From positions 68,809,443 to 68,873,442 of the forward strand of contig NC_089230.1 of NCBI RefSeq assembly GCF_963924675.1: DNA of 64,000 nt, given 5' to 3'. A program made the position numbers and the translations under genes. Positions 48,745 through 60,289 of this stretch are shown one piece after another. Numbering within the stretch: the stretch's first letter is position 1; every line of letters begins with the position of its first letter. The notes under the pieces were generated by a model. It worked only from the letters and a program-made list of their open reading frames with translations, made no database searches and had not been told where the DNA came from. The stretch comes from Phocoena phocoena. Its lineage: Eukaryota; Chordata; Mammalia; Artiodactyla; Phocoenidae.

Positions 48745-51700
48745 AAACAGCATTTCTGGGAAGACACATAAAATACTATTAGGGGACTGTCTTTGTGGAA
48801 GGTGACTGGAGGCCTAGGGTGGGAAGGAGAGCAAGTTTTCAGTGTATGCCCTTTCTTGGTCTTTGAATTTTTAAAAACCATTTTAATGTACCACATTTTC
48901 AATTTAAAAAAGGGGAATAAAAAATCAAGCAAATGTGTTAATGATACACAGCCTTTTGACATGTCTTCAATTGTCATTCTGAAGTGATATTTAAATCTTA
49001 TTAGTTTATATCCTACTAGAGTCTCCTGTATCTTATATTCCCTAACATTTAAACCTAGTCCTTGCATTAAATGCTTTCTTAAAAGCACATAATTTCAATT
49101 TTATCAAAAGGTCAAATCTCTGCTTTAATCAGGATAACTAAGTATGCTGACTTTGCTACCCTCCTTAACCTAGTAAAAGTGAATTGTTTTAGTAATTGTT
49201 TAAGTAATTGCTCATAATTTCTGCTAAGAAAGTAGAAATTTTCAAGTTCAATGTGCAATGAAGCTCAGTGTGTGCATTTATATATGGTTGAAAAGCACTG
49301 ACCTGGATCTGCTCCAGATTAACTGCATTTCTTAATATAACTATATTAACATGAAAAAGCATAAGGACAAAAAAAATCCTAATATATTCTTCTTTCTGGT
49401 CACTGTTTCTCAAAAGGGCACTTGTGGGTATTTAGGCAGAGGGATAAATTTTAATGGAGTGGGACTGTCCTGATCACTTCAGAAAATGTAATATCCATGG
49501 CCCATGGGCACTAAATGCCAGTTATCACATCCCCAGTCACTGCAGTAACCGAACTGACCCCACGTGTGTCTAAATGTCCTTAAGAGAGAAATGTAGTGGG
49601 AAACAGTACCATGCCCAGTTGAGAAGCTGCTTATATGAATTAAGGTATGAACAAAGGTAAGAAGCATGCGTGTGTGTATGATACAAAACCATATTTCCAC
49701 AACTGCAATTCCACCTTTTAAAATAACTGTCACCAGAAGGTAAACAACCATAAACAGTCACAACTCATGTATTAATCAACGAGTCATCCAGTCCAGTATG
49801 TAATGCTGTCAACAAACACCATGCTCCAACAAATCATTCTTCAACTATTACGATGGCTTAACTTTTTAAATGAATCATTTTAAAATCCTTTTAGAACAAT
49901 TCCCCTATTGGAATGCTTCTGTTCAAACTCCCAAATAAATAACCTTCCATATAAAAGATATAAATCACAGTTTACTACAATTACTTGTCTACCTTCCTCC
50001 AGACACTGTAAGATCCTTGAAGCCAGGGACCAGGCTCATGGTTGCCTGGCCCTCGGTGTAGGTATTCAATAACAATGCTGAATGAGTGAGTGAATCCTGG
50101 CCTAGTCTAATACAATGGAACAGTCCCATAAGTTCCAACTACAATCTGTTTTTATATAATGATACTGAAACAAATAAATGCAATAAATTATTTCTGGTTA
50201 TCCTATATTCTTATTCTAATTTGCTTTTAGGAAAATTAAACATTATCCAGATTACAGCTAGCCTGTAAAGATATAAGGAAATCTAAGATTTTCTGACAAA
50301 TACTCCCATATGCCCATCCTCCACCACCTTCCCTTTCTCCTACTCTTAAGCTTTAAGCAAACGTTCATATAAAAGTGGGACATGCTTCCAGGAAGCAAAC
50401 TAATATAAACAGCAACACAATAGTTACCAATAAGAAAAACTTAAATGTTTTTCATTTCTATTTTACTTCTCAGAACTCAAGAAATCTGTTACTATCCTAC
50501 ACTTCATTCAAAAAGAAAGAAAAATCTATAAACTAGAAAGAGTAAGCAACTTTATTTCTGTAGGTTTCACTACATTCTCCAGAAACTCACCTTTTGTTGA
50601 GGTAAAAATTCAGAATATAAACTAATTCACATTTAAAAGCACTAAGCATCAACACTTGCAGAATATTAACTCTGAAGCTCACTAACTCTGACAAATATTA
50701 TTCATCTTTGCCTTCCTGAAGCATGTGACTATCCCAGTTTTACAGGAAAACCTTAGATAGAAAAAGTGAAATGGTAATCTCCAGGTTAGAAACATAGATA
50801 TAATTTCTAGCTCCTAGTATTTCTAGCACTGTTCTTAAACTGCTCCAATAAATTCTGTAATTGTTAACCACTGCTCTGCTCAACTCGTAGCAAAATGTTA
50901 ATAATAATGGCTATGATACAATTTTAAAGAAACAACTGTTTCAAGTTACCTCCCATCTGGCAAGACCAAATTGGAAACTTATCATATATATATAAACTAT
51001 ATATATATAAAATGTTCTACAGGGAATTTAAAACATCAGATACACTCTACTATTCGAATAATGGAGATCACTTTTAAATGCATTTACATTATTGTGGGAT
51101 TTTAGTGCATGCAATATGTCATTTTTGAAATCCACAAACCCAGCATTTGTTTTATTACTATTTCATGTAGCACTGCTCAATAAAAGCAATTTACATGTTG
51201 TAAGACTAATCACTTAAAACTAATACAGGAAATTACCTTCATGCTGACAAAAAGGAATACTGTTTCATACATTAAAAATGATTTTAAAGTGACAAATATC
51301 TGATGTTGCATATGCTCCAAATTAAGTCCAACTTGTATGAGATTCCACTTTCCCAGAATTATTAATCCTGATTATACATATTGCTGGTCAAGACTATTTA
51401 GAGCAATAAGCCTTAAATCCATCAATGGAAACTGTTACCTGAAAAATGTCTTTCAGCAAAGCTAGACTTTAATACTTTTCACTGACTGAAAAGCTAACTT
51501 TACTTACAAATGAAAGAGTTCCTTTCATGGGCATCTTATTAAAGTTTTTTTTAATCTAAGATAAATTTTTAAATCTGAAAGACCAATTAAGAATGAGTGT
51601 TTACGATCAGGATAGTGAAATTAGTAAATTTCAACAATTGTTTAAAACTAGGATTCAAAGGAATGACAGAATCTAATTATGCCATAGGTATTCACCAGAC

Positions 51701-52185
51701 CTGTATTACCTTAAGTGGGTGGCTTTCACATTGCATTTATTCCCAGACAAGTCACCATGCAATCTCACAAAGTTTTTTTGTTGTTTTGCTTTTTAAGATA
51801 ACCGCCATCAAATAATTTGCGACAATAAGGTGCATAGAACGATGGAGAATTTCTGGGTATGGGATCAAGTACCCCTGATCTTATAAAGAAAGATTTCAGA
51901 ACTTGGAGGCCAAAAGTGAAAATGTGATCTACTGTGACATGCTAAAACGGTCCACCATTGTTCGACCTTAAGTTCAGTATCTTAACGAAACAACTTCTGT
52001 ATAATGACATGTTCACAAGCTAACTCTAAATGTGACCCGTATAAATTCTTTTTCTTCCTCAAGAAGATAATCTAACCAAAATCTTGACCACAGCCAGCAG
52101 TAGCACCTTGAAATTTCAAACGTAACTGGAGGGTAGGTAATCAAGTCCAAATGTAGACACAAACTCCCCGATTTCTATCAAGCAA
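48745..52185. other. 5' half of intron 1, no gene seen
   Basis: AT-rich intron with few repeats. An L2-like 3' end lies at about 50002-50098 (GACACTGTAAGATCCTTGAA...). A TA-rich palindrome lies near 50986-51011. No other feature is supported. Confidence 0.5.
50002..50098 (+). repeat. L2 LINE 3' end fragment
   Basis: GACACTGTAAGATCCTTGAA, GCCAGGGACCAGG and AGGTATTCAATAACAATGCT match the usual word order of the mammalian L2 3' end. Confidence 0.6.
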
Positions 52186-53190
52186 ACAGTGCTATTAACA
52201 TTCCAAATCCTGGTTAGAACGCAGTTACTGAAAAGCAGTGTCCTTGTGCAAGAAAAGGAAGAAAGGCCTGAAACTGACCTGAGCACGGGTCCACATGAAC
52301 CTCAGTCTTCTCCGTTCCACCGGGAGGCCAAACAGGGAAGGCTCCAAGTAACAGGGGGGTGGGGAGACGGCAGAGGAAGGGCAGAGAGGAAACCACACTC
52401 CTCCAAGGGTGAAGGCAAAAGAGAAGCGGACTCTGGAAAAGCCGCTGCACAGCGACATCCGACTCTAGGATACACATACAGGGACAGCTTCTCTCCACCG
52501 AAGAGAGCAACCTTTACCATGGAAGCGGTGCTCCTAACAAGTAAAGGCAGGAAGGGACAACCTCCGCGCCGCCTACCCCCGAACGTCTCGCCCAGCTAGA
52601 AGGGGTCGGCGGGGACTGCTCCTCGGAACATCAACAAAGGCCCCTTCAGTCCTAAGGCGAAACTCGAACAACAAAGGCCCGGAGACAGCGAGAACGGGGC
52701 CGGGGGCGGGACGGATGAAAGCAAAAGGAGGCAAAGGAATCAAACCAGTGGGGGCGGAGGCCCGTTGGAGTGGGACGCGGGGGCGCAGAGGCGGGGGGCG
52801 CGGTAATCCCCAGTGCACAATAAGAGAAGGAGGAAGGGGACCTGGCCTCCATTCCCCCCTTACCCTCTCCTACGGCGGAGAGGGCTCCAGTCCTCGCAGT
52901 CTGCATCTCTCGGCCGCGGGGACCGCGCAGTCCCGAGTTCGGGGAAGGGAAGGGGAGGGGGGATTTTCCGCCCTGACCACAACTCCCTTCCCCCAGCCGG
53001 GAGCCGCCGACAACAACCGCCACAACGGCAGCCACACAAAGGCGCCTTCCTCGTACTCCCCCGCTCCCGCCCGGGCGGCGGCGCAGACGGTGCCAAGGCA
53101 GCGAGGACCACCGCACGGCAGCCAAGCGCTCACTCGCCCTCTTCCCCCTCTAGCAGGGGGAAAGGGGGAGGGGACCCCAGGCGCCCTCAC

Positions 53191-53358
53191 CTGGCACAGC
53201 TGCTGACAGTACTCCGTGGCCGCCTCCACGGCCGGCACCCGGCTCTCCCGCAGCTGTCGCTCCAGCTCCTGGAGCCGCTCACCCAGGCGCTGCAGCTCCG
53301 CGGCGCAGCCGCCTCCGCCGCGACTCAACCTCTCCTGCTCGGCCTCTTCGTCCGCCAT
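53191..53358 (-). CDS. ZNF292: ZNF292 coding exon 1 (start codon to first splice donor)
   Basis: This is the first coding exon of ZNF292, a large nuclear zinc-finger protein first described as a DNA-binding activator of the growth hormone promoter; loss of one human copy causes a neurodevelopmental disorder. Read on the minus strand, the ATG at 53358-53356 opens 56 codons beginning MADEEAEQERLSRGGGG. They end ...EYCQQLCQ at 53191, followed directly by the donor GTGAGG. Residues about 20-40 (ELQRLGERLQELERQLRES) form a short charged heptad-like helix, likely coiled coil. The exon ends in phase 0 and joins exon 2 in frame. I recognise the residues as the known N-terminus of mammalian ZNF292. 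The ATG is embedded in a YY1-like motif within a CpG island. Longer open frames through this island on either strand ignore the splice donor and are shadows. Confidence 0.97.
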
Positions 53359-53361
53359 CTT
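53352..53361 (-). promoter_or_regulatory. YY1-like motif overlapping the start codon
   Basis: On the minus strand the sequence is AAGATGGCGG, with the ATG of ZNF292 inside it. This is the well-known YY1 consensus that in many CpG-island genes sits just downstream of the transcription start and supplies the initiator ATG. It also gives a good Kozak context (purine at -3, G at +4). Confidence 0.6.
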
Positions 53362-53392
53362 CACACCCCGCTCCGTCGCGTACGCACCTGGG

Positions 53393-53400
53393 TCACGTGA
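53393..53400. promoter_or_regulatory. E-box TCACGTGA, proximal
   Basis: This perfect 8-bp palindrome TCACGTGA lies 35 bp upstream of the ZNF292 ATG. It is the consensus for bHLH-Zip factors such as USF, TFE3/TFEB/MITF and MAX. Two more TCACGTG motifs lie farther upstream in the same island. Occupancy is inference. Confidence 0.6.
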
Positions 53401-53425
53401 TAACACAATGCCACGTTCGGCGGGG

Positions 53426-53432
53426 TCACGTG
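53426..53432. promoter_or_regulatory. E-box TCACGTG, middle
   Basis: This is the second TCACGTG in the ZNF292 promoter, 25 bp upstream of the proximal palindrome's own end (core-to-core spacing about 31-33 bp, roughly three helical turns). Confidence 0.55.
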
Positions 53433-53647
53433 CCGGGCGCGCTCGCACGCCGCCGAGCACGTACAAAGGGCCCGGTGGGGAGGATGGGGGGCGGGGAGAG
53501 TGGCGCGAGGGAACCCGAGGGAGGTGAAGGGAAGGGGAAAGGAGGAGGGCGGGGTTGGGCTGTACGGAAAACCGCGGTTTACTTACCCCCAGCGGGAAGT
53601 GGGCAGCAGCGGACGAAATGGGCGGGCCGGTGGAGGCCTGTTCTCGG

Positions 53648-53655
53648 TCACGTGA
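53648..53655. promoter_or_regulatory. E-box TCACGTGA, distal
   Basis: This is a third copy and a second perfect TCACGTGA palindrome, about 290 bp upstream of the ATG inside the CpG island. Confidence 0.5.
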
Positions 53656-53799
53656 GGGCCGCGACGCGGGGAAAAGCTTGGGGAGGGGCTCTCTTCTCGA
53701 CCGTCCGGATCCCGGCGTGGCTTTCCCCAGTCTCCGAAGCCTTCTACGGACATATGCCCCAGTCCCCCAAGAGGACGGGTGAGGGAGAGCTCTGGATGG

Positions 53800-55500
53800 G
53801 CTGGGGCAAGGGCTGCATTTGCGATTGGCCCGAAGGCAGGCCAGAGGCAGGGGAAGTGGGAGCAGGTAAAACCCACCCATGGACCAAGAGCGTGAGAGCC
53901 AAAGCGGGACTATGAACTGTCAAAATTGTCTCCGACTTCTCACCAGGAGAGGGAGGAGGGATCTAGTGCCTGAGGTACCAGATCTCGTCCCACTCCCCTC
54001 CTTGTCAGTCCCAAGAACGCCTCTCCCTTGGAAACACAATCTCTAGGGGGTTGAGGCAACAAAGAAAAATAACAATTGGGTCAGAGCAGAATGAGGTCCA
54101 ATCCTCAGTCTGGAGAACGGAGCAAACTCATGAAAAGCATAGCTTAATAGATTTCAGACTGTGAAATTGTGGACGTTGGAACCAGGTGATTTTTAAACCA
54201 CGGAAACATTTCTGGAATAACTGATAGCCAACTAATCTGTTCCGCCGCGATTTAAGACTCTCCTGCACACTACAGAAATCACCGCCACATAAAACACGCT
54301 CTATATGAAAGCTCTTGAAAAGAAAGTAGGTCAAGAAAAAAAAAAAGACAGCAATAAGGACTCCATTAAAAATCACAACGGAGGGGAAGTTGCTAAAATA
54401 AAAGAACAAGGTTATCGAGAGTTATTACAGATTCAACAGCATTTTTTCCTGGTGCTGCAAATAGAGATGGCACTCTGAACCATATTTTATTTACAACCTG
54501 GAACGAATGAACACTTGGCACTTGAACAGAACAGTAGAAGTAGTACAAAAATTCAAGTGCTTAAGCCTAAAGTTCAGAATAAAACAAATATTTTGTTAGT
54601 AGTAGAAAATTAGACAAAAGGCTAATCTTTCTTACAACTTGTCTACAGAAATGCAGAAACAATGATAGTGATGAGGCATCTGGAGATTTCTAGTATTAAT
54701 AGAAAATGTTCTAGACAGTATGTTGTCCAGAATGAATGTTTGTAATGCATCAGTGATGGTGATGTTTAAGTGCCATTATATAAGATGAGTGGGCACAAAT
54801 GAACCCCTTATAAAGGCCATTATCAGCTAAAATAATAGTACAGCATATGTGTGCTGATATTACATGTTAACAATACAGGTTCTTCAAATAGTTACAAATG
54901 GAAGAGGCTGGGGAGTACACTCAAGGGCTAAGGAACAAAGATGTAAAAGTATCACTGAGAGCTTAAAAAGCAACAATTAAGGCAGCTAATGGATTTTAAT
55001 ATTTGCAGCTCACTCTCCCAAGTGAAGTATTTTAGATGTCCAAACAAGATTTCTCCAATGTATGTTATCTTAGGATAACCGTTAAAATATAAAAAATGAG
55101 AAATATGAGATTAGCCACATATACCAGTAAATTCAAGGACATCTAAGGCATCAAAGGCTAGCAAGACACATTTTCACTTCAAGCATTATGGTTTACACCA
55201 CACCTAATCTATAGAAAGAAAGAAAAAAAAAAGAAGAAAGGAAAATATATCCAAAGAGAAATGTATCCACTTATTGATTAAAAACAAAAAGCCCAAGAAT
55301 GTAGGTCATTTCCACTTCCTGCCCATGATAGCCCTAAAACCAAAAAGATTTGATTAGCAAATTGCTTCTGAGCATTATCACTGACTTGCAAATGTCCCTC
55401 AGCTTGGAAGATTAAGTCCTTCACTTTTATTTGGTATCTTTCCCCCCACCTTCCCCTTCCTGCATTCCTCCGTATTAGAATCTACAGAAAGTGTAAGGAC
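53800..55500. other. Sequence between the two CpG islands, no gene seen
   Basis: Falls back to AT-rich composition after about 54060. No repeat or exon recognised; the low repeat content just upstream of the promoter may reflect regulatory constraint (inference). Confidence 0.5.
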
Positions 55501-55504
55501 TAGG

Positions 55505-55640
55505 GGTGAGTGGTGTAATTAATGACCATTTATTGAGTACTTATGCCCAGGCACTGCTTGATACGGGGAAAATCAAAGGTGAATGAAAACTATCCCTGCC
55601 TTGAGGAAGCTTACAGTTTTGAGGAAGAGTGACCTGCAAT
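55505..55640 (-). repeat. L2 LINE fragment
   Basis: ACCATTTATTGAGTACTTAT, CCCAGGCACTGCTTGATAC and CCCTGCCTTGAGGAAGCTTA are antisense L2 words in order. Confidence 0.6.
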
Positions 55641-55929
55641 GGCAGTTCGTACGACAAGTGTTCTATTATGAGAATGCATACAGCTTCAGTTCTGATCACC
55701 AAAATCGTCTAAGGTGCTAGCTGGAATGTCCATCGAATCTCTACAGAAGTGCAGGTTTTTTTAATTAAATGAGGGCTGGAAATACTTTCCCTTGACAAGT
55801 CGACCTTGTCTTCGAGACCTCAGAAATTTCATTCTTATCCATTAAAAAAGTGTATCAACAAGTACACATGACGTACTTACGTCCATTTGTTCTTGTAATA
55901 ACACTCAGTTCACGGGAATCATTGCACAC

Positions 55930-57160
55930 ACGCGCACACACACCCCTACTTACTGAGACGTTCCTGGGGGAATTCGGAGGCCCGTTCCACGGAGAAAACA
56001 AGCATAAGCCCCGGGGCCAAGAGACTTGGCGTCTCTGGGGACCTCAGTGTCTGCGCCGCGAGTGCCCTTGCCCATTTTGGACACAGCGCGACTGCTATGG
56101 ACGTGATACAATCATATGGACCTTCAGTCCCAAGAGACTCGATTTCAGAGTAAATCTGGGAGACAGAAAAAGCCCCACACCCCACCCCTGCGATCAATAC
56201 AGCCGGGGAGACCCTTAGGAGACAGAGGTCGCTGCATCCAGGCCGCGCCTGCCTGCCTGCTTCACGAGTTTCCCGGGCTGCCCCGGCCCCCAACTCGCTA
56301 GTGCACTTTTTTTTTTCCCCCTAAAATTCTTGAACTAGCAGGGCCTGGTGGCAGGAAGGGCGCTGGGTTGTGCCTGATAACAGAGCCAGAGGGCCGCGCC
56401 AGGGATGCGGCGGGCGCGGCGGACGGCTCAGGGCTAAGGCTGGGCACGTCCTTCCGACCGGGGCGCCGAGCAACCCCAGCACGCTGGGAGAGAGCGCTGG
56501 CCTCAGGGGGTGGAGAGCGCCCCGCCCTCCCGCCGCCGTTTCTCCCTTCCCCGGCTGTCTCCTGGGGCCCCGGCCACCGGGAAGGTGCGCAGGGCTGGAG
56601 CCGGGCTGAGGCCGCCTCCGATCTGCTCGGCTAACCGTGTCCTCGGGTCCCCACTCGGCCGAGGCGGGACGGGACTCCCCTGGCGCGGCACGGCGCTCGA
56701 TCGCCTGGCAGCTGCGCGGTTGCTCGAGCTCTTCGTCCAGGGGCCGGCGCTCAGCAGCCCCAGCCCCGGCATCTGCCGGCGCGGCTCTTCCACCCGGCGC
56801 TGTGGATCGAGACCGCAGGGCGGCTGTGGCTCGTGGTTCGGTAGCCGCGGGCGCCCGGGGCCTCCAGGCCGAGGGATGCTGGAGCCTCTCCAGGGCGCGG
56901 CGGGGCTCCGGGGCTCCGGAAACCGACAGGGCGGGGATGCTAGAGTCTCTGCTGCGGAGGCCGCGACGCGGGCACGGCTGCTGGGTCTCGGGCGGGTTCT
57001 ACCTGCTCTCATCCGAAGGGCTGGGCCGCGAGGCCCCAGACAGGCCGCCTGCTGGGTCTCAGAGGTGAGGGCCGGAGTCTGTCTGGGGATCGGTCCAGCA
57101 GAAAGTCCCCCCGGAGTCTGGGAACCACTTCTGTGTCCGCAGACACAAAGAGAGAGCATG
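55930..57160. promoter_or_regulatory. Second CpG-rich island upstream of ZNF292, no gene recognised
   Basis: This GC- and CpG-rich block is densest from about 56380 to 57070, roughly 2.6-3.8 kb upstream of the ZNF292 ATG. Overlapping open frames of up to 218 codons run on both strands. They are Pro/Arg/Gly/Ala-rich, match nothing I recognise and look like by-products of base composition. A good plus-strand splice-donor sequence, GAG|GTGAGG, lies at 57062-57070. It could promote a noncoding transcript divergent from ZNF292, or be an orphan regulatory island. Confidence 0.6.
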
Positions 57161-57164
57161 GGTT

Positions 57165-58264
57165 GAAGGTCTATTGGAATCGGTTAAAAACACACCACAC
57201 TTTCCCGAGGAAAACATTTTTCATGAGAGGAGCAGCGAATGGAGTCCAATCAAAGTTGAAAACACGAGGCAGGTGCTGTGCCACATATTGAAATGATTCC
57301 AAAGGCACCGGAAACGCTGGGCCCGCATTTAAAACGATTAATTCTAGTCCTTGCGTTCTTCCCAGAAAGAAGATGGCATGTATATTTAAATAAACAGGTA
57401 GTTAAATGAGGAGAGATATTTGTATTGCCTATTCGGATTTTTATTTTTCTTTCCATGAGGAAAAGCCAGGTGCAAATGAGAAAGAGTAATACTATTCTAA
57501 GGAAAATGCTTTTAAGAGAGCCTCAATTATTCAAACGTAAATTAACCGCGAAATAAAGCAAAATAAATCTTGGAAGCATAAATGTGGCATACGCTATCTC
57601 TGTAGAGAACCCCTGAGTTGATTCACAGCATCTCTCCCAAGAAGAAATATAGAAATTGCCTTAGGAAAGGCAATATAAAAGTGCCTTTTTCTTATATTTC
57701 TAAGTTTTCATCATTGTATCTCATTTACCTCATTGGAAACCCATCAGAGAGTATCACTTTTGTGGTCTCTGGATTTTAAAAAATAGGGCTGTCAAAGTGT
57801 GATGAACTTGGAAATGCACAGGTCTCTCTTCCCATTTTAGGACATCAACTTCTTAGGAGTTTTGCTGATTTCTGTGATTCTTACAGACGTATTCTTCAAT
57901 ATAACAACAGTGGCAGTAATAATAATTCAATTAACATCAATTTGAGTGTTTAGTGTTCTGTTCATATACTGGACCAGGATCAGTCCCACCGAGTGCTTAC
58001 CCTCTATCGTACCTTTACAAAAATGTTCACTTGCTCACTATTCCTCTCTCTACATCCTCACCCTCTTGACTTCCTCTCTAATCAGGGCTCCTCTGTGAAG
58101 TCTTCCTTTGTCTTCCTGGTGGAGTGAAGTCTGGATACATCTGTCACCAGAGTAGAGTTGACTGATTTGTTCTGCTTTCCCTTAGCCCACCACCCCCCCT
58201 TCCCATGCAGAAATAACCACACATTAAAGCTCCTGTAGCTTTGATCTACTACTTACTGCATTTT
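57165..58264. other. Intergenic sequence, no gene seen
   Basis: AT-rich flank of the upstream CpG island; no exon or definite repeat. Confidence 0.5.
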
Positions 58265-58511
58265 TTTTTTAATGTCATACCATTTTTTTTTATTGGAGTA
58301 TAGTTGCTTTACACTGCTGTGTCAGTTTCTGCTGTACAGCAAAGTGAATCAGCCAAACATATACATATATCCCCTCTTTTCTGGATTTCCTTCCCATTTA
58401 GGTCACTGAGTAGAGTTCCCTGTGCTATACAGTAGGTTCTCATTAGTTATCTATTTTATACATAGTAGTGTATATATGTCAATCCCAGTCTCCCAATTCA
58501 TCCCACGCCCC
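58265..58511 (-). mobile_element. LINE-1 3' UTR, 5'-truncated insertion
   Basis: TATTGGAGTATAGTTGCTTT, CAGAGTTCCCTGTGCTATAC and CAATCCCAGTCTCCCAATTC: antisense L1 3' end. CTTACTGCATTTT / CCTACTGCATTTT on the two sides suggests the target duplication. Confidence 0.8.
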
Positions 58512-58584
58512 CTACTGCATTTTAATTCGAAATCCCTCATCTTGCCTTTTATTATAGTTAGTCTATAGATGAGCCTTGCTCATG

Positions 58585-58695
58585 AGCCTGTAAGCCCTTT
58601 GAGGGTAGACACTGTGTCTTATATCCAGGCTCCCTTCTCTAATATTCCTTGGCACATTTCAAGGTAAAATTAAGTAGTCAATAAATGCCCATTGA
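58585..58695 (+). repeat. L2 LINE 3' end fragment
   Basis: GCCTGTAAGCCCTTTGAGGG, GACACTGTGTCTTATATCC and AGTAGTCAATAAATGCCCAT follow the L2 3' end order. Confidence 0.65.
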
Positions 58696-58699
58696 ACTA

Positions 58700-59515
58700 A
58701 ATTCAATTCTGTTTATTTTTGACAGTCATAGATATAGATTTACACTTATCCTCATATTATCTAAAATATCCTAGACTATACAGGATGAGCAATGATGCTC
58801 TCTAAACTTTAGGAACTTCTTTACAACTGCCTTTCAAATATTTTGGGGACTCTACTTTTTATCAACAAAATTATCTATAATCAAAAGTTATAGCAAGTAG
58901 ACTCGAAAGAAGGCAAGATAGATGCTCAGTTGTTACACTCTATCAGATGAACTGCAAAAACACAGGCTGTAGCTTTCCCTTTCACAAACTTAATCTGTGC
59001 TTTAGATCTAATTTAATTTTTTCTTTTCTCTTACATTTTGTCACAATATTGATTTTTGTATTGTCTTCTCGAGAGAGTCTAAATTTCCAGTCCAATTGTT
59101 TTCTTAACATAACAATCTTTTCTCAATTTCTTTACCACGAGTTTACCCACTAACATCTAGTGCATGCTTAATGTGGGACCTTACTACCATCCTAGAAATC
59201 TAAGGAGAAAATAAATGTAAGAAGATTACCTCTCAGTCCAGGTAGGGCTTATCCTTCAGGATCTGAATTATCTTACAGCAGAACCTCTAAAACTTTAGTG
59301 TGCATAAAGATCACTTGAATAATTTGACTTAAAGGCAGATTCTCAGGCCACACCTCTAGAAAGTCTGACTAAGTAGACTGGAGTTTGGCCCTAGAAACCT
59401 GTTTTCTAACCATCACTTCGGGATCCTTCAGATCATACTGTTCTAGACCTGTAGTTTTCTAATTTCTGCCTTCCCTTCCCTCCCTCTGACTCATGGCCCT
59501 TGTACCAATTTTGTA
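58700..59515. other. Intergenic sequence, no gene seen
   Basis: AT-rich. Part of 59275-59420 (GTGTGCATAAAGATCACTTG, CTCAGGCCACACCTCTAGAA) resembles an old hAT/MER-type repeat; family not assigned. Confidence 0.4.
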
Positions 59516-59531
59516 AAAAAAGAAAGAAAGA

Positions 59532-59757
59532 GGGTTTCCCTGGTGGCGCAGTGGTTGAGAGTCCGCCTGCCGATGCAGGGGACACGGGTTCGCGCCCTGG
59601 TCCGGGAAGATCCCACATGCCATAGAGTGGCTGGGCCTGTGAGCCATGCCCGCTGAGCCTGTGCGTCCGGAGCCTGTGCTCCGCAACGGGAGGGACCACA
59701 ACAGTGAGAGGCCCGCGTACCGCAAAAAAAAAAAAAAGAAAGAAAGAAAAAAAAAGC
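59532..59757 (+). mobile_element. CHR-type SINE, short form
   Basis: Complete body with tail A14 followed by GAAAGAAAGAAA. The upstream flank is also AAAGAAAGAAAGAG, so the exact target duplication is blurred by the simple repeat. Confidence 0.9.
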
Positions 59758-60080
59758 CTAAACACCTTCCTTCTTGCTCCACCCTCCACCAACGGGCACA
59801 AAGCACTTAAAAAAAAAAAAAGTTATAGCTAACTCTTCATAATTTGTTCTAATCATCCTGTTATCCAAAGCCTTTGTTTTGTGAATCATTTGACTCCTAA
59901 GCCCCTAGTTCAATGTGCAGCACATGGGAGGTGTGTTCTCAATAAACGTGCATTTTTCAACCTGTTCCTCATACATTCCCTAGCAAGGCTACTTGTTGAG
60001 GAGAATATTACTTCTTAACAGCTCTATCAGAAGTGGTGTGAAGGGGTAGGGGAAGAGAGCTCAAAGTTTTGTCTGTATTG

Positions 60081-60215
60081 GACTTCCCTGGTGGTCCAGT
60101 GGTTAAGACTCTGCACTCCCAATGCAAGGGGCACGGGTTCAATCCCTGGTCAGGGGATTAAGATTCCACATGCCTGGTAAGGGAACATGCCGAGCGGCCA
60201 AAAAAAAAAAAAAAT
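60081..60215 (+). mobile_element. CHR-related SINE, short ancestral class
   Basis: GGACTTCCCTGGTGGTCCAG, GGTTCAATCCCTGGTCAGGG and a poly-A tail. About 125 bp, lacking the extra body of the other two classes. CTGTATT flanks. Confidence 0.85.
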
Positions 60216-60289
60216 TCTCCCTGTATTTATAAGTCTTAATGACATGTATTTTTTTATACATATAAGGGTAAGTGGACAGGGAAGAAAGA

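Larger units (their letters stand above)
52560..53800 (-). promoter_or_regulatory. ZNF292: CpG island and core promoter of ZNF292
   Basis: GC content and CpG density rise sharply against AT-rich flanks, covering the start codon, exon 1 and the first part of intron 1. GC boxes (GGGGCGGGG type) are visible near 53486-53496 and 53547-53555. No TATA box is evident upstream of the ATG. This fits a housekeeping-type, TATA-less promoter with dispersed starts; the start site itself cannot be placed from sequence. Confidence 0.85.

Noticed and set aside
48240..49088. 282-codon minus-strand frame
   Set aside because: It runs antisense through two SINEs and adjacent intron; no domain, and SINE-derived residues dominate.
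52870..53880. 336-codon minus-strand frame across the ZNF292 CpG island
   Set aside because: It contains the true exon 1 residues but reads through the donor at 53190 and starts far upstream; GC-rich islands produce such frames by chance.
56503..57166. Two 218-codon frames on opposite strands in the upstream CpG island
   Set aside because: Both are Pro/Arg/Gly/Ala-rich, mutually overlapping, and match nothing I recognise; composition alone explains them. The island itself is reported.
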